NCBI RefSeq assembly: GCF_019097595.1 | Contig: NC_080720.1 | Coordinates: forward strand, 19,824,352-19,888,351 | DNA from: Hemibagrus wyckioides | Taxonomy: Eukaryota > Chordata > Actinopteri > Siluriformes > Bagridae | Length of the DNA stretch: 64,000 nt | Direction: 5' to 3' | Shown here: positions 13,511 to 27,225 of the stretch, in pieces | Numbering within the stretch: position 1 is the first letter of the stretch | How the letters are laid out: each line of letters starts with the position of its first letter | Translations under genes and position numbers: made by a program | The notes under the pieces: model-generated | Seen by the model: only the letters and a program-made list of their open reading frames with translations | The model's database searches: none | What the model was told of the DNA's origin: nothing

Positions 13511-15538
13511 TTTCACAGCACTCTGGCATAACTGACATTACTGAACTTTTATAAACAGGATCACCCTGTTCTTTTTCTCTAGACCTAATGTGGCAGTAGA
13601 TCAGAAACAAACATGTAACATCTGCACCATCACTGGCATGACTAATATCTTGAGTATTATAATACCGCCCTTGCCTGTTTGTTCTCACACTTCTCCCTTT
13701 TCTTGTCATCTTTGTGTTCGTTCTCTTTCTTTCTTACTCACTCTGTCCACTTGGGGAGAGGAAGTAAGGAGTGTTTTATTATGGCATAGTTATTGTGATG
13801 AAGTTGATTTATGAGCAGGCTTTCTCTCTTTTCACTCTTTTCCCCCTGTTCTCATAAATCAGAAAAGTGTAAAGCACTTGGCGCTCTGCCACTTATGCCA
13901 AAGAGACACCTTAGGGGATGAGAAGAAGCCAACGCACCCTAAGAACTTCCCACTTTCATATTGGAACATTTTATCATCTGTTCATTCACCATCAACAAAA
14001 GTTGTTACATGTAGTTGCAGTTTTTTTTTCTTTGTGTGTCTTCCTAGACCCTGCGTCTTTAGTACAGAAAATCTGTTACTGTTTACCGCCTCCATATATC
14101 ACTAGCAGTTCTTGCTAAGACCTCGGAGGCCAATAAGAGCAAGAGGTTGTCTGACTTTGAACACAGTTAGACCCATATAACATGGCAAGATGAGAACACT
14201 GAGATTTTCTGTATATTTATGTATATGTGGGTATGTCATGAATGACTTAAGAAAAGAAGAAGAAGCTTAAAGAGAAGAAAGAGAGTAAATTATAGCCCTC
14301 AGACGTCAAGAGGTTCAGCCAGCAAAATATAATCAAGTGAGACGGGCTTTTCCGTCAAACCTGCTGCCCAGATCGTGACGTGCTACACCTCTGCCACAAC
14401 CACATCCAGAGCCACGGGTGTATACAAGCGCCTCAAAGCAGATCTGTACACCATCAAGCCACATGAGAGATGATGACATGCTCTGTCTGAGCTTCAGCTT
14501 GCTGGGCCTCTACAACTGAGTCTTTATGGTGGGCCTCAGCAGTTATTATTTCTATTAACAGGCATTTTATTTTCATCCCTGATGCCAGTGCTCATTCGCA
14601 CAGCTGGTTTTGCTCAGACGCCGCATGTTTGCTTAAGAGGTCCTTTGGAAAATGCCGACTGATATTTTCCCTTCAGTGCCCCCTTTTCCTCTCATCTTCT
14701 CTCCTTTCTCCTTTCCACTCTTCCTCTTAGTCTATAATGTTTGTTTAAGAATAACTGATGCCATTTATTATTTACCTCTCAATAACGTTGGCTTTTTCTG
14801 TACTACTGCAGCCTAATGTGTAGGTTTACTGCCCATGCTATTTGCTGATGAGCAGAAGTTACCGGTTAATGCATTAATTCAAAGAGCAGTTTAAATTAGA
14901 AATACAGAACTGTGGAAATAGAAAGTGTGGCTATATGAATGTCCTGGCATTTTTTCCCACATGCCTGTCTGTAGATGCCGATCAGGTTAGTAACAAATAG
15001 ATTTATATTGTCAAAACACACGGTACACAGTGGAAAATGGAAAATTAGTGCGTAAAGTACAGAGTTGGAGTCTTGTGGTCTTGGTCTTGTGACCACATGA
15101 ACGTGGCCTTGGTCTGGTCCCGATTACTGAGAGTCTCATCCAATGCCACAGCCTAACAACACCAAACACTTGGCTTAGTAGAATCATTAATGATCCATGA
15201 ATATTTGAATGGTTCACCGTTACCTAGTATTAATGAATTATTTTGCTAATTAATTAAGATAAGCAAGTTCCCAGAATTTGGAATTTTTATTATTTCATAA
15301 AACTGAGCCTCCAGGCTTAGATTTCCATATAATTATATAGCATGGCTTCATGTTATGACAAAATGATAACATTTCGATTAAGGCAAGTAATAAATTCAAT
15401 TCAAAGACAAAGAAAATAAACAAAGACATTAGACAAACGACAGACACTAGGTGCATAGAGAGAGATATTCACAATGAACAGTAACTATACAATCTATATT
15501 TTAAGCAATTAAGCAATAAATATGAGGTCATGAATACA

Positions 15539-16130
15539 TTAAAACCACCTGACAAATATTGTGTAGATCCTCTTGTGCCTCCAAAACAGTTTTGACCTGT
15601 CGAGTCATAGACTCCACAAGACCTCTGAAGGTGTGCTGTGGTATCTGGCACCAAGACATTAGCAGCAGATCCTTTAAGTTCTGTAAGTTGAGAGGTGGGG
15701 CCTCCATGGATTGGGTTCTTTTTTGTCCAACACATCCTGCAGATACTTGATTATATTTCAATGTAGGGAATTTGAAGGCAAAGTCAAAACCTTAAACTAT
15801 TTGTTGTATTCCTCAAACCATCTCTGAACATTTTTTGCAGTGTGACAGGTTGCATCATCCTGCTGAAAGAGTCTACTGCCATTAGGGAATACGATTGTCA
15901 TAAAGGGGTGTACTTGGACTGCAAGTGTTTAGGTAGGTGGTATGTGTCAAGGTAACATCCACATGAATGCAAGGACGCAAGGATTCCCAGCAGAACACTG
16001 CAAAAAGCTAGAGTAACAGTCGTATCATTACATTTAGAGAAAGGAAAGTGTGCCGGCACCCTGATACACCTCTGTGTCCCATTCAAACATTTCTGTGTAG
16101 AGATCCAGCCATCAAACCTATTTTATAAAC
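15539..16130 (-). mobile_element. Degenerate Tc1-like DNA transposon, transposase C-terminal part
   Basis: Minus-strand translation in 15528-15761 contains LNLQNLKDLLLMSWCQIPQH followed by TFRGLVESM, the C-terminal part of Tc1/mariner-type transposases seen in fish. Upstream on that strand (15800-16090) frameshifted pieces continue the same match. Stops and shifts break it, so it is inactive. Confidence 0.7.
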
Positions 16131-17610
16131 ATGCTTAAAGATAAATGAAATGTTTGTGGAAAGGCTCAAGTAAATCTCTAACATGAATCAATATAAGACA
16201 CAAAAATATACAAAACAGACAATAAAAGACCAACAATGAGCAACTTCATCTAAACAAATTTGATGAACATAGAATTAAATAATTACAATAAGTAGACACT
16301 AAAATATACAAAATTTGAGAGAAGTAAGTAGAAACAAAAAATATGTAATCATTTTAGTAATCATGTCAGGTCAGCTTAACAAGTGATACTACTCATATAT
16401 GGATTTAAAAACATGACCAAATTTCCATATATCAGCTCAAATCTTGCCTTCTGTGGTCAAAGGAAAGTACAAAATAGCTATATGTTATAATTCTAGTGAA
16501 ATAGGAATAGGTTCTTCAGAGCGATGCTATAAAAGACCTATTTTATTTTTGAACAACCTATAATTCCCGAAACCATCTGCCATTTTTAAATATCACTAAA
16601 TCAAATACCAAATATCAATAAATTTAATAATTATTTTCCACCACATAAGATTCTTTCACATGTGTGATTGTGTGTGTGATTTTTTTTATACATTAGTTAC
16701 ACTAGTTTTATTTATTACGTTTTATTTATTATTAATTTATTTCAGCTTTGAACCTGTTTGGTCACATATATTCAGTGTATATTCATTAACTTAAAGACAT
16801 GTCAGCTTATAAATAATGTCAACTTGGATCTAATGTGTTCTGTCGGTGGAAATCTTAGGAATAAAATAGCCAGAATATCGCTATATACATTTAAATAATG
16901 AGTCTAATGATTTAATGCTTCATTAAAAAATGTATTGACAAGGTGAATGGATTTTTTTCCTGTGGCTACAAAGATTAATAAAGAAATAAATTAAATAATT
17001 CACTTAATTTAATAAAAACCTTTAATGAAATACAATTAAATAAATATGAATAAAATGGTACTTTAATTTAATACATTTTAACTTTATTTAAATAAACCAT
17101 TAAATGACCATTAAATTTAATTAACTAAAACTCTAATGACCATTGTTTTGTAATGATAACCATACAAAATAAATAATAGTGAGCAACAGTATTCAATATG
17201 TGTCAATAATATTCATCTGACATAGCTGATATGTATATACACTTTTCCCCAATTTATTTTTCTACATCTTCGTTGAGGGATGTCATAGCTTTCAGAAAAT
17301 GTTTAGTCATTACCTTAATGCTGAAAATATACACATTTATGTTGAATGTTCAGTGTACATTTTGTTCTGATTTATTTTTACCCCCGTATTTCCTTTCTAT
17401 TATTTAGTTCTGTTTCAGCAATGCACACCTATAAAGAGTGACAAAGAGAAGCTGAAAGAAAGAGAAAGAGAGAGAAAGGGAGAGAATCGATGATGGATCA
17501 TGTTTCTCAGCCTCAGATCGGATTAGTAGAGTCTTTAAAGAGCACAGGGTGAGAGTGAAGAGCAAGATCAGAGGAGGTGCAGACACATTTGACCTCTCTA
17601 TCTGTATGTC

Positions 17611-17676
17611 TTCTCTCTCTCCCTCCCTCCCTCCCTCCCTCTCCCTCTCTCTATCTCTCTCTCACTCTCTCTCTTT
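17611..17676 (+). repeat. CT/CCCT-rich low-complexity tract
   Basis: tctctccctccctccc then ctctctctatctctctc. Together with the GA-rich stretch 17455-17485 it makes a pyrimidine/purine-biased region. Confidence 0.9.
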
Positions 17677-18220
17677 TCTTAGAAACACACACTCACTCAC
17701 AGCTCACTTCCTTTCAAATGCCTTCCTTTGTAGACTTTCTCATATTATCACATTTAAAATCAGAATTCCATTTATGCTCCACTAAAAAAAGAAAGTATGA
17801 ATCTTGAAGTGAGGCGTGCAGACAGGACTGGGCCAGAGCTTCAGAACGTTATGTCTCCCTGTTGCCCTATCAGTCCAGGCTGAGTCACTCTCCCAAATTT
17901 CCTTTCTGCTCTCCTTGCTTGCTCCCCCTCTCTAATGTTCTCCACAACGTTGCTCCCATAACCAACAAATCCAGAACAAAGCTGGGAAAGAATAAGCAGG
18001 GAGTGTGCATTTAGGGTAGTGATTGTGTAAAAGTGTTCTCAGGCTAAGTTTAAATGAACTGCTGACTGAACTAATGCTTCTGCCATAAGATCAATTAGAA
18101 TATCACTTTTTTTTGTTGCCTCATCCTGTTTTAAACAACACAAGATTCTTTTCAAACAGCATGATCTCTATATTAATAAACTACACTAGTAAAACAGGAG
18201 TTATAATGCTGCTGTTACAA

Positions 18221-18493
18221 CAGTTATTTAAGGCATTAACGTTGTATAAGATACACAACCAAATCACAATGTTGTTACCAAATTGTCACATTCTTAATAC
18301 TTATCAATAACCATATGATAGTAAGTTAAAGAGCATGGTCTTATCATATATTGTAATACTATTTTTAATAAAGGAGCAGCTGTGTCTTTCTTTGGGACTT
18401 TAAAGCCTGAGGATTTTCCAATGGTTTCATTATTAATGCCGCTAATTAATTCTACACTTAGACCCCATCTTGACTCCTGTGACCCAACAATGA

Positions 18494-18578
<85 letters not shown>

Positions 18579-18757
18579 GGAAGGGGATGTTTTCTTTTTT
18601 AATAAAAGCTGCAGTTTTGTTTTAAGAATAATTTCCAACCCAGTGACAAAATATAAGCAGTTATTTAAGGTGTTAATGTTGTATAAGATACACAACCAAA
18701 TCACTAAATTGCCACATTCTAAATGCTTATCAATAACCATATGATAGTAAGTTAAAG
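18221..18757. repeat. Repeat unit: ~105-bp direct repeats flanking a GATA array
   Basis: 18221-18331 and 18658-18757 are near-identical direct repeats (ttgtataagatacacaaccaaatcac ... caataaccatatgatagtaagttaaag). Between them lie a 160-base block and the (GATA)n array 18494-18578. The block with the array recurs at 19037-19308. Confidence 0.8.
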
Positions 18758-18960
18758 ATTTGGACCTTAAGGCCATTTTTACTTGTCTCATAATTAAGTT
18801 AGCTGCTACAAAAATACAGCCCTAATCGCAGACGTGTGAATTATTGATAAGGTATCAAATTCCTGCTGAGTTTGGGGAATTATCAATAATGGATAGAGTC
18901 CATCTGGTGTCATGGAATGGATGTTAGGTTCCCACCCCAACCCCCGATTCTCTGTCTGTT

Positions 18961-18979
18961 ACACACACACACACACAAT

Positions 18980-19020
<41 letters not shown>
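18961..19020 (+). repeat. (CA)n then (GA)n compound microsatellite
   Basis: 18957-18977 CA units followed by 18981-19020 GA units. Confidence 0.9.
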
Positions 19021-19023
<3 letters not shown>

Positions 19024-19036
19024 GAACACATGCTCC

Positions 19037-19308
<272 letters not shown>

Positions 19309-19856
19309 CTAAGCTAAACAATATGCAAACTAAGAAACCTAATGCTAAATAAAAACTATTATGCATATTGAATGCACAAGCTAGCTGTCATAATGCCGCT
19401 CATACTGCCCTGATAAATACTGAGGATTACAGTGAGAGGAATTAGGCCTCTTTCTCTCTGTACTTGACTTGTTATTTATTTACATTCATTAATTAGACTC
19501 ACAGTAATGTAGCTTATGACTCAGTACAGCTTTTGAAAAGTACTGAATTAGAGTTTGAAAAAGTAGTAAGTAGAAAACAGAGATATAGTAAACTATTAGG
19601 TGAAGGTAAAGTACAGATATAGACAGGCCTACATTAACAAAGTCACTGTACTTAGTTCCTGCTGTGATTATGGGAATAATATACATGAACTTCAACATTT
19701 TATTCCCTAAAAAAATTGCATGGAAACTTGTAAAATGTGAAATTGTGTGCAAAAATAAATGAAAAATAAATTAATAGTTAAAAAATGAATAATGTCTAAA
19801 AACATCCAAAGTAAATGAATCAAGTGTAAAAAATAAATAAACAAACAAAAAAAAAT

Positions 19857-19888
<32 letters not shown>

Positions 19889-20992
19889 ATAGAAAGTCCA
19901 CGTGTGAAAATGTGTGAACGTCTTCTGTCTAAACATGAATCATATTCAGATGTGGAGTTCATGTGTGTGTTCTCTAATGGACTCACTTGCTTGCTTGCTT
20001 ATCTGATTGCATAACAAAATACAGATGTAGTAATTCAATGGCAGTATTACTTCTCAAAATTCGTGAAATTACACAAAGAGACTTTTTTTTTCTCAAGCAT
20101 TCAACTCTATGCATGAAACCTCTGAATATTTGGTTTCATTAAAATCCAGCATCTCGTGTTCTTTACCAGTGTTCGTGCACTGGTAAAGAAAAGCTTATTG
20201 AGAAGAAAAACATTTTTTAAAAAACACTTAATTCATATGTTAGCATAAAAGTTAAAAACAATAAGTCACACAGACTTGTGTTGAGGTTATACAGGGTACA
20301 GCGGTAGGTTTTGCAGCCTTGTTCTGATTATATGTGGTTTTAGTAGTGTTCCAGTGTCTGCTCTTCTCCCCCACAGACAGAGCTATAAACACACTCAACA
20401 CACACACAACGACACATAGCCAATAAAGTCACTACTCAGCTGCAGAGACATATGTGCTGTAAAAACTCAAAGGGGAGAAAAATAAGAAGATAAAATACAG
20501 AATGCTTCTTGAATGAGACTTAGCTATACCTGCTGTATTACATACAGTGTGTTAGATATTCTTATTGTATATTCCTGACATTGTACATGAAGCAACTTGC
20601 AAAGATCACTTTCCTATTATTAAAGACCAACTCTCCTATTATCCTTGGGGTCAGTTTGACCTCATTCAATGTTTAATGTCTCTAAATATGTGTTTAACAT
20701 AATTTTTGCTTCATTTTTAATGACTGATCCTAATTTAATAGGGACAACCAGGTAAACATAAAATGATCATGATAATATGTTCTCAGTGTCCTGTACACAT
20801 TTTGTAGCATCAGTGTTCCTTGGGATCAATTTGACCCCAGGCTGTTTTAGATGTATAAAAAAACATAAAAATACATTCACCTGCTTTGGTTGTTTTGGAT
20901 AATATTGATGTAACAATATGATTTCTCAGAGACCCAGAGGAAAAGACAGGTTACTATCTCTCATGGTTAATGCATTTTCTTGTGCTCAATCT

Positions 20993-21460
20993 GGTAACAC
21001 TTCACAATATCAGTAATGAATAATAATGCACTAATACCTGAATTAATACTCACTTAAATAAGAACTAATGATGAGTTAAGTCTTGAAATAATCACAAACT
21101 AATGAAAAGCTAACCTTAAGTGCGATGTGTTAAGTACATATTTCTTATTTAATGTATTAATGAACAAGTAGATGTAAACTAAATCTAACTGGGTAAACTA
21201 ACATTAATGTGTGGTGCTGGATTGTATACATAATTTACATAATTTATATATTTTACATTCAGCCTCCTTACTTGGAAACACATAGAAAGGTGGTTAAGGT
21301 GGTTGTTATTTGCGCATGAGTTCATAAGACTATGTCATAGTTAAGCTCATCAGTTTGTGACTAGTACATGCCTTTAACTAACTCGTCATTAGTTCATATT
21401 TAAGTGAGTTTTAATTCAGGGTTTAGTGCATGATTATTCACATACTGTTGTAAAGTGCTT
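20993..21460. mobile_element. MITE with ~85-bp terminal inverted repeats
   Basis: The left arm (20993-21079: ggtaacacttcacaa ... aactaatgatgagtta) and the reverse complement of the right arm (21378-21460) match over about 85 bases, including atgcacta, ctgaatta and actcacttaaata. The 300-bp middle has no coding capacity. No clear target-site duplication seen. Confidence 0.75.
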
Positions 21461-22448
21461 TCCCTTAACCTCATATACAGTTTGATATTTTGCTTTTATT
21501 GATATACTGTCTATAAACTGTCTATGTAGATATTTGTGTCTTATTTATTGCAGTATTTATTGCAGTAATAACCCCCATATTCTCATATAGTAGTCACTCA
21601 GCAATTATCATTAAGCATTTATCATAAGAGAGATTTTTACAAGTCGTTTCTTCAAGCAGTTTGTTCAGTGGAGAACACGTACATTTAACACCCAGCTGCT
21701 GCAGGTCGCTTAGGCTATAAGGACACAAATCTCAGGATGTAGCTTCAGCCAGAGACACCTGAAACACAACAACTTGAGGACAGAGAGGAATTTCAAGAGC
21801 AGTAAAATGCAGGTGAGCGTAGAGCGAGGGTGGGGGGAAAGTATCAGAGAGTGCACAGGTTCTCATGGCTTTTTCTTTTTTTTTCTTAAATGCCTCTATG
21901 CACTGGGAGGAGTTTTCACATAAGTTTGAGTGACAAGACAATACTGGAGAGAGAGAAAGGGAGAGAGACAGAAAGAAAGATAGAGAGAGGTCGGAGAAAT
22001 GCACAGCCCGGAGCCAGATGGCGAATGGAGAGAGAAAAGGATAGAAAAGGATCTTTTTTTTTTTTTTCCCCCTCACACCTTCTTTTCCTTCTCTCGTCAC
22101 CTGGGGCTACGAAAAGCTCAAGCCTCAATTACCTGCCCTACCCTCTTCCCTCCTTGCAATAAGAAAAGAAAATTGAATTAGCAGTATCCCTCTGTTTCTC
22201 TCTCATTTACTTGCTCTAAAATCACCAAAGGGACACTTAATGCTTCTTCGTAAACAGTTGGTCTACCTGTCCTCTCAAATAATCAATAGCAATACATTAG
22301 GCAAATGATCCCATCATGCTCCCTGCACACTCCCACCAAACCTCACCAAACCTTAAGCTTAAATCTATATGAACATATGTAGCTCAGTCTGGATATTGAT
22401 GAGAAATCGCTTAAGGACATGCCACTTTCTCAACAAACATCAATAAAC

Positions 22449-22640
22449 ATCATTTATACTATAGTACTCTTGAATGCTCAATTCTGATTGGCCAGAAGGT
22501 GTTGATACACTTTCTCTAGCATCAGCTCAGACATTAAGGCAAACTACTGGTTTATATTAATGTGCTCATTCTAATAATTCTATTGTAATAGCTTAAACAT
22601 GTCGCTAGCCACATAAATGACCGGAAATGAATGAATGCGT
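22449..22640 (+). repeat. Interspersed repeat (copy 1 of a family also at 2121-2255)
   Basis: Contains caattctgattggccagaaggtgttgat and tatattaatgtgctcattctaa. The same blocks occur in inverse orientation near 2130-2250. Family unnamed; probably a DNA-transposon-derived element common in fish. Confidence 0.6.
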
Positions 22641-23721
22641 TGTTATCGACATGGTGCAGCTTTCGGTGAGTTTGATATGGTTATATCATTGTGATTTCAG
22701 TTGTATAAAATGAGATAAATTGTATGTCGCTCTATATAAGGGTGTCTGTAAAAATCCAGAAATGTAAATGTACACTTTGGGATGCCATGACAAGCTGTGT
22801 TTTTGTATTATTAATTTCAACACAAGAAATAAACGAGGCTGGGAATGAGAAGGACTAGACATTTATGGCTGCTATAAGGTAAGTGATAAGGAGTCTTCAC
22901 AGCTTCCTGTGGTATAAAATGAACAAACGCTTTATGTCCTGTTGTTAGAACATAATTCATGTCATAGTAGTAATGCTTTGCTAGAGGCCCCATTGTTGAT
23001 TATTTTCCCATAACAGCATGCCCTGTCATGTTTAATTCATTACATAGCTAACAGCCCAGAAAAACATGTCAGTTACATTGTGTTTAATGAAGCTAAATAT
23101 AATTGACAGCATCTCTTTGCAGACTGTTCATTTATGTGTGTGTCTAAAAGGCCATGTCAATTGCCTGCTTTTTGTCTTTTGACCTTAAAAAAGCAGTACC
23201 TTCCACCTCTGGCCTCACATAACAGCATGGACTTCATTTCCTCAATAAAGACTGCTTATTTTCACTTTTCTCCATCCAGACATAACAGCACACTGTAATA
23301 TTACAGTATGAATTTAATCAAAAACCCAATCCAGAAAAACAAGCATTTTAATTGTTTGTAGCCGAGATCAGTCAGCGGACTTCTGCCTGAGTGACCTCCC
23401 GACCACAGCCCAGAACTAATGAAACCAAGAGGAGCCATTTTGTTTCCAGTGTGTGTGTGTGTGTGTGTGTGTTTTGAAGGCTTTGCGGACACTGCAAAGA
23501 AAATAGCAGCTTTCTCCACACCGAGCACACGGCAGTGGGCAAGATTCTGAATGCAGTGTTTTTCTAAGAAAATGACTGAGAGATTAAAGGGGTGGGGGTT
23601 CTTCTTCATGATAGTTGAGTATTTGAATGTGCTTATTGTTACTGATCTAGTGTGACCGAGATATTTTTGTCACCTATGACCCTTCGGTACGGTGTGACCC
23701 CTCAAAAAGGATAAGAAAGAC

Positions 23722-23745
23722 TTTCTCTCTCTTTCCCTCTCTCTC

Positions 23746-23782
<37 letters not shown>

Positions 23783-23791
23783 CTCTCTCTC
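23722..23791 (+). repeat. (CT)n microsatellite
   Basis: Interrupted CT array, about 30 units. Confidence 0.9.
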
Positions 23792-25495
23792 CCACCCTCG
23801 GCGTGTCAAATCTGGTTCATATTGTAAGACAGCAGGGCTCCTGAGTGCTTCTAAGCCATAGACATGGTTTCTCTTCAGAAAAACAAGAGACAATCATTGA
23901 ACATCATATCTAAAGAAGCACAGAATAAAATAACTATGAATAACATGGAGAGAGACAGTCATTCTGGACAAGGTCATCTGCTAAATAAAAGGAAATATTT
24001 ACCATAAAAGAAGAACAACTGGAGAGAAAATTAGATCATAAATGATTAGTCGTCATAATGAATGAAAAAAAAAAACATTTTGTTTCTTTTGTAAAATGTC
24101 TCTTAGTGTTTTGTTTGCCATTATAATTATTAGGTTAGGAATTTACTGTTAACATAGCACTCAGTTAGCACTGTTAACATGTTACCATGGACGAGTTACA
24201 TGCTTTAGACTGGATTTGGATTTCTTTAACCTGAGGGTTTTCAGTGTTTTTGTGCTCTATCCTCATGAGTCCCCAAGCGACAGTTTGTGGTGGCCTGGAA
24301 AAACCCTTCACATTGTGAAATTTTGACATTTTCTACTACATAAATATAGCTTTTCAACAATTGTAATGTGCTTCCTTTATTTGCATAGAGCTTATTTGCA
24401 AGTACAGTTACAGCGATTCTACATCACTTTAGGTGAAAATATTCATATTTTCCTAAAATAGAAGTGTGTTCTAGACAGAAAACCTTTTTTGTTTAGCTTT
24501 GTTTTGTTTACTGAATGAACTACATGTGCATTCTCAACATATCCTCGTATCAGATGAAATACAAGTCAGGCAGCATGAGTAACCACGTTCACTTGGTTCA
24601 CCATTCACCTATAATCTCATACGGTTTTGTAAATGATTTTCCATTTCCGTAAAGGTTGGGGGTGTAGAAGAATGTCTTCCAGCCAGTTCTAAAATCATCC
24701 CTCTCTCCGGTTTCAGCAGGCTGCTTGTGCTTTTGTTGGGCTGCTTACTGTTGTTTGGGAGTTCTCACATGGAGATGCACTAATACCAAAAGCCTGCTAC
24801 ATTGTCTCCTGAACAATGCTGTACCTCCCCAGGTCATTTAAAGCACCACTTTTCTCACTGCCCCTCCTCGCTGTAGCCAGCTTACGAACGTGAAGCCCAT
24901 ACAGAAAGTCAGCGCTATTCAGCACGAGCTCTGTTATTTAACTCACAGCATCGCCTTTCCCTGAAGCAGGGTTGAGAACATGTCTTGCAGAAAAATTTCC
25001 CATAAGTGATTCAAAAAAGGGTGCAGCAGCACCCATATGTAAAAACAGTGTATCCTGACACAAGAGCCTTGTTCATATATACAGGACACACGCACACACA
25101 CACACTCACAGACATACACACACACATGCACACTCTCATATGTACACACACATGAATGTAGAAAAAGTTATTGCAACATCATATATTAAAAGCATTAATG
25201 CACACGTACATGCAGACATTGACAGGGACCAAGAGTCCAATATATCATGAGAGTGTGATAGTGACCACACGTTGAGACTATTATCAAAGTAAACACACCG
25301 CAGTGCTTCATTGGCCCACAGAGACAGAAAAAACACTGTGTTGACATGGAAGACATTTTAAGAACAAAATAAGAAAGACTCTGTATGTGAACCTTGGGGT
25401 CAGGTGCATCTGAGATTGCCGTGGGAACAAAGAAAAAAGCATGTGAATTTATCTCTCTCACCTCTAGGGTTGAAACTGACAAAGAGTTGAAACTC

Positions 25496-25545
25496 ACTCT
25501 CTCTCTCTCTCTCTCTCTCTCTGACACACACACACACACACACTA
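25496..25545 (+). repeat. (CT)n-(CA)n compound microsatellite
   Basis: ctctctct... to 25523, then acacacac... to 25543. Confidence 0.9.
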
Positions 25546-27116
25546 ACACTCCCAGGCCATCATAAAGCCCCTGTCCATCATAAAGTGCTCAGACAGCATG
25601 TGCCCTTGCGATATTAGAACTCATCTGTGGCCTATTAATCTCTACAGGCCAGAACAAGTGTCAATCACATAGCGTTGTAAGGAAAGCTCGGGGCCAAAAG
25701 ACTTATGAAGATTTATATTTCTGACATACTTCTCTGGTGTTTCAGTGCTATAATTAATAATCATTCCTATCAAGGGAACAGTTGGGGTGTGTATAGGTGA
25801 ACGAAACTTAGGACTAAAAAAAAAAACAGCAACAACCAGTCAGATAGGAAGTATTCATACCTTAACAAGTCGGTGGTAAAGTAGAGCTCATGGGAAAATC
25901 AGACAGCATCGTCTCAAATACCTGCCTCCAGGTCAAACCTGAACCCGCCGTTTCCGACAGTGTATAGTTAGAAATGTTCAAAAACACACGTTTGTTTATT
26001 AAGTGTGGGAATGGGAAGCTGTATGTCAATCAAATGCCTGAAAAGAGGGTCAACATGTGAAACATGACTTTAATGTAGATTAACGCAGCATTAAACACCT
26101 GGAACTGGTGAAGAGGTAAATGTTAAATATTTGCAATAAGAAAACAATATATTCTAATATTATTGCAATGTAAAATGCAAATTTAACATAAAAATAAACA
26201 GTTAATCAATTCTTCTGTAGTTTTATTATTTCCTACACAGTAAAACCATTTAAAAAATTGCCCTGCTGTGCTTGTGAGTTCGATACTCACTAACCATGAC
26301 CTACATGAAAACTGACTGAATACAAGGACGAAAATTTTGCAAGTCACTTTCCATAGTGAAGCTTTTTAAAGGAGCTGATGGTGATGTTTATAGTATGGTG
26401 AGGTATGAGCATGCGAGGTCAGCCTGCACTCTTGAGAAGTCCCTTATATTTGAGGTTTATGGTCTGCAACATCTGTTGTAATTTCTGTCAAATTGAACTT
26501 TTATTACCTGATCATTAAAGGCTTGGCAATGGAAAAAACAGATGTCCGCGGTGTTCTTACCACCACTATGTTTTTTATGGCATGGGTGAAAATTGAACCA
26601 AAGGGAGCCCCCTGCGTTATAAAATTAAGGCGGAAATCATTTCCACATTCCTAGGACAAGGGGAGCAGTATTGGAGTGCCCAGTGAGAGGTGGAGGAATG
26701 AACGTGTGAGGGGTTAAAGGGGAAGGACTGCCCACTGAACTACTGGAAAAAAATCACCAGAGACTGAGATAGATGAAGATAGGAAAGAGGGAGAGTTTAT
26801 TGCCGAAGAAGAACAGCCTGCTGTGAAGAGTTTCAGCGCGTTTATTGGTATTGCCCTGGTATTGTGTTGCTCTGACTTTATTAGCTAATGTTTATGAGTT
26901 GGAACATGACTACAGTTGGAATATGACTACAAACCAAAAATACAACAGCAAACGAAAAAAGCACAACAAATTTAAGAACACATGAACATTCATTCAAAAC
27001 AGGGCAGCTAGGCCACGCTGAACATTACATGCTCGTTGCATATTGGCTAAAGCACATGCCAATCTGAGAGAATAAAAGCAGATTAAAGCAAGAAATATTC
27101 ATCTAAATAAATGGTT

Positions 27117-27225
27117 TCATACTCCGTCCAGGGTGTATCCTGCCTTGAAGCCCGATGACACCTGAGATCCCCGTGACCCGAGGATAGATCGGATGAGCGG
27201 TGCAGACAATAAAAAAAAAGTTTCA
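27117..27225 (+). mobile_element. 3' fragment of the same SINE family
   Basis: ctccgtccagggtgtatcctgccttgaagcccgatgacacctg...ccccgtgacccgaggatagatcggatgagcggt is a well-preserved tail, followed by an A-rich end (caataaaaaaaaag). The head is missing. Confidence 0.7.

Noticed and set aside
18294..18791. 165-codon minus-strand frame, similar in part to the frame at 18910-19206
   Set aside because: The similarity comes from a duplicated non-coding block with a GATA array (YLSI repeats). The frames are not kept open evenly, there is no recognisable domain, and the flanks are repeats.
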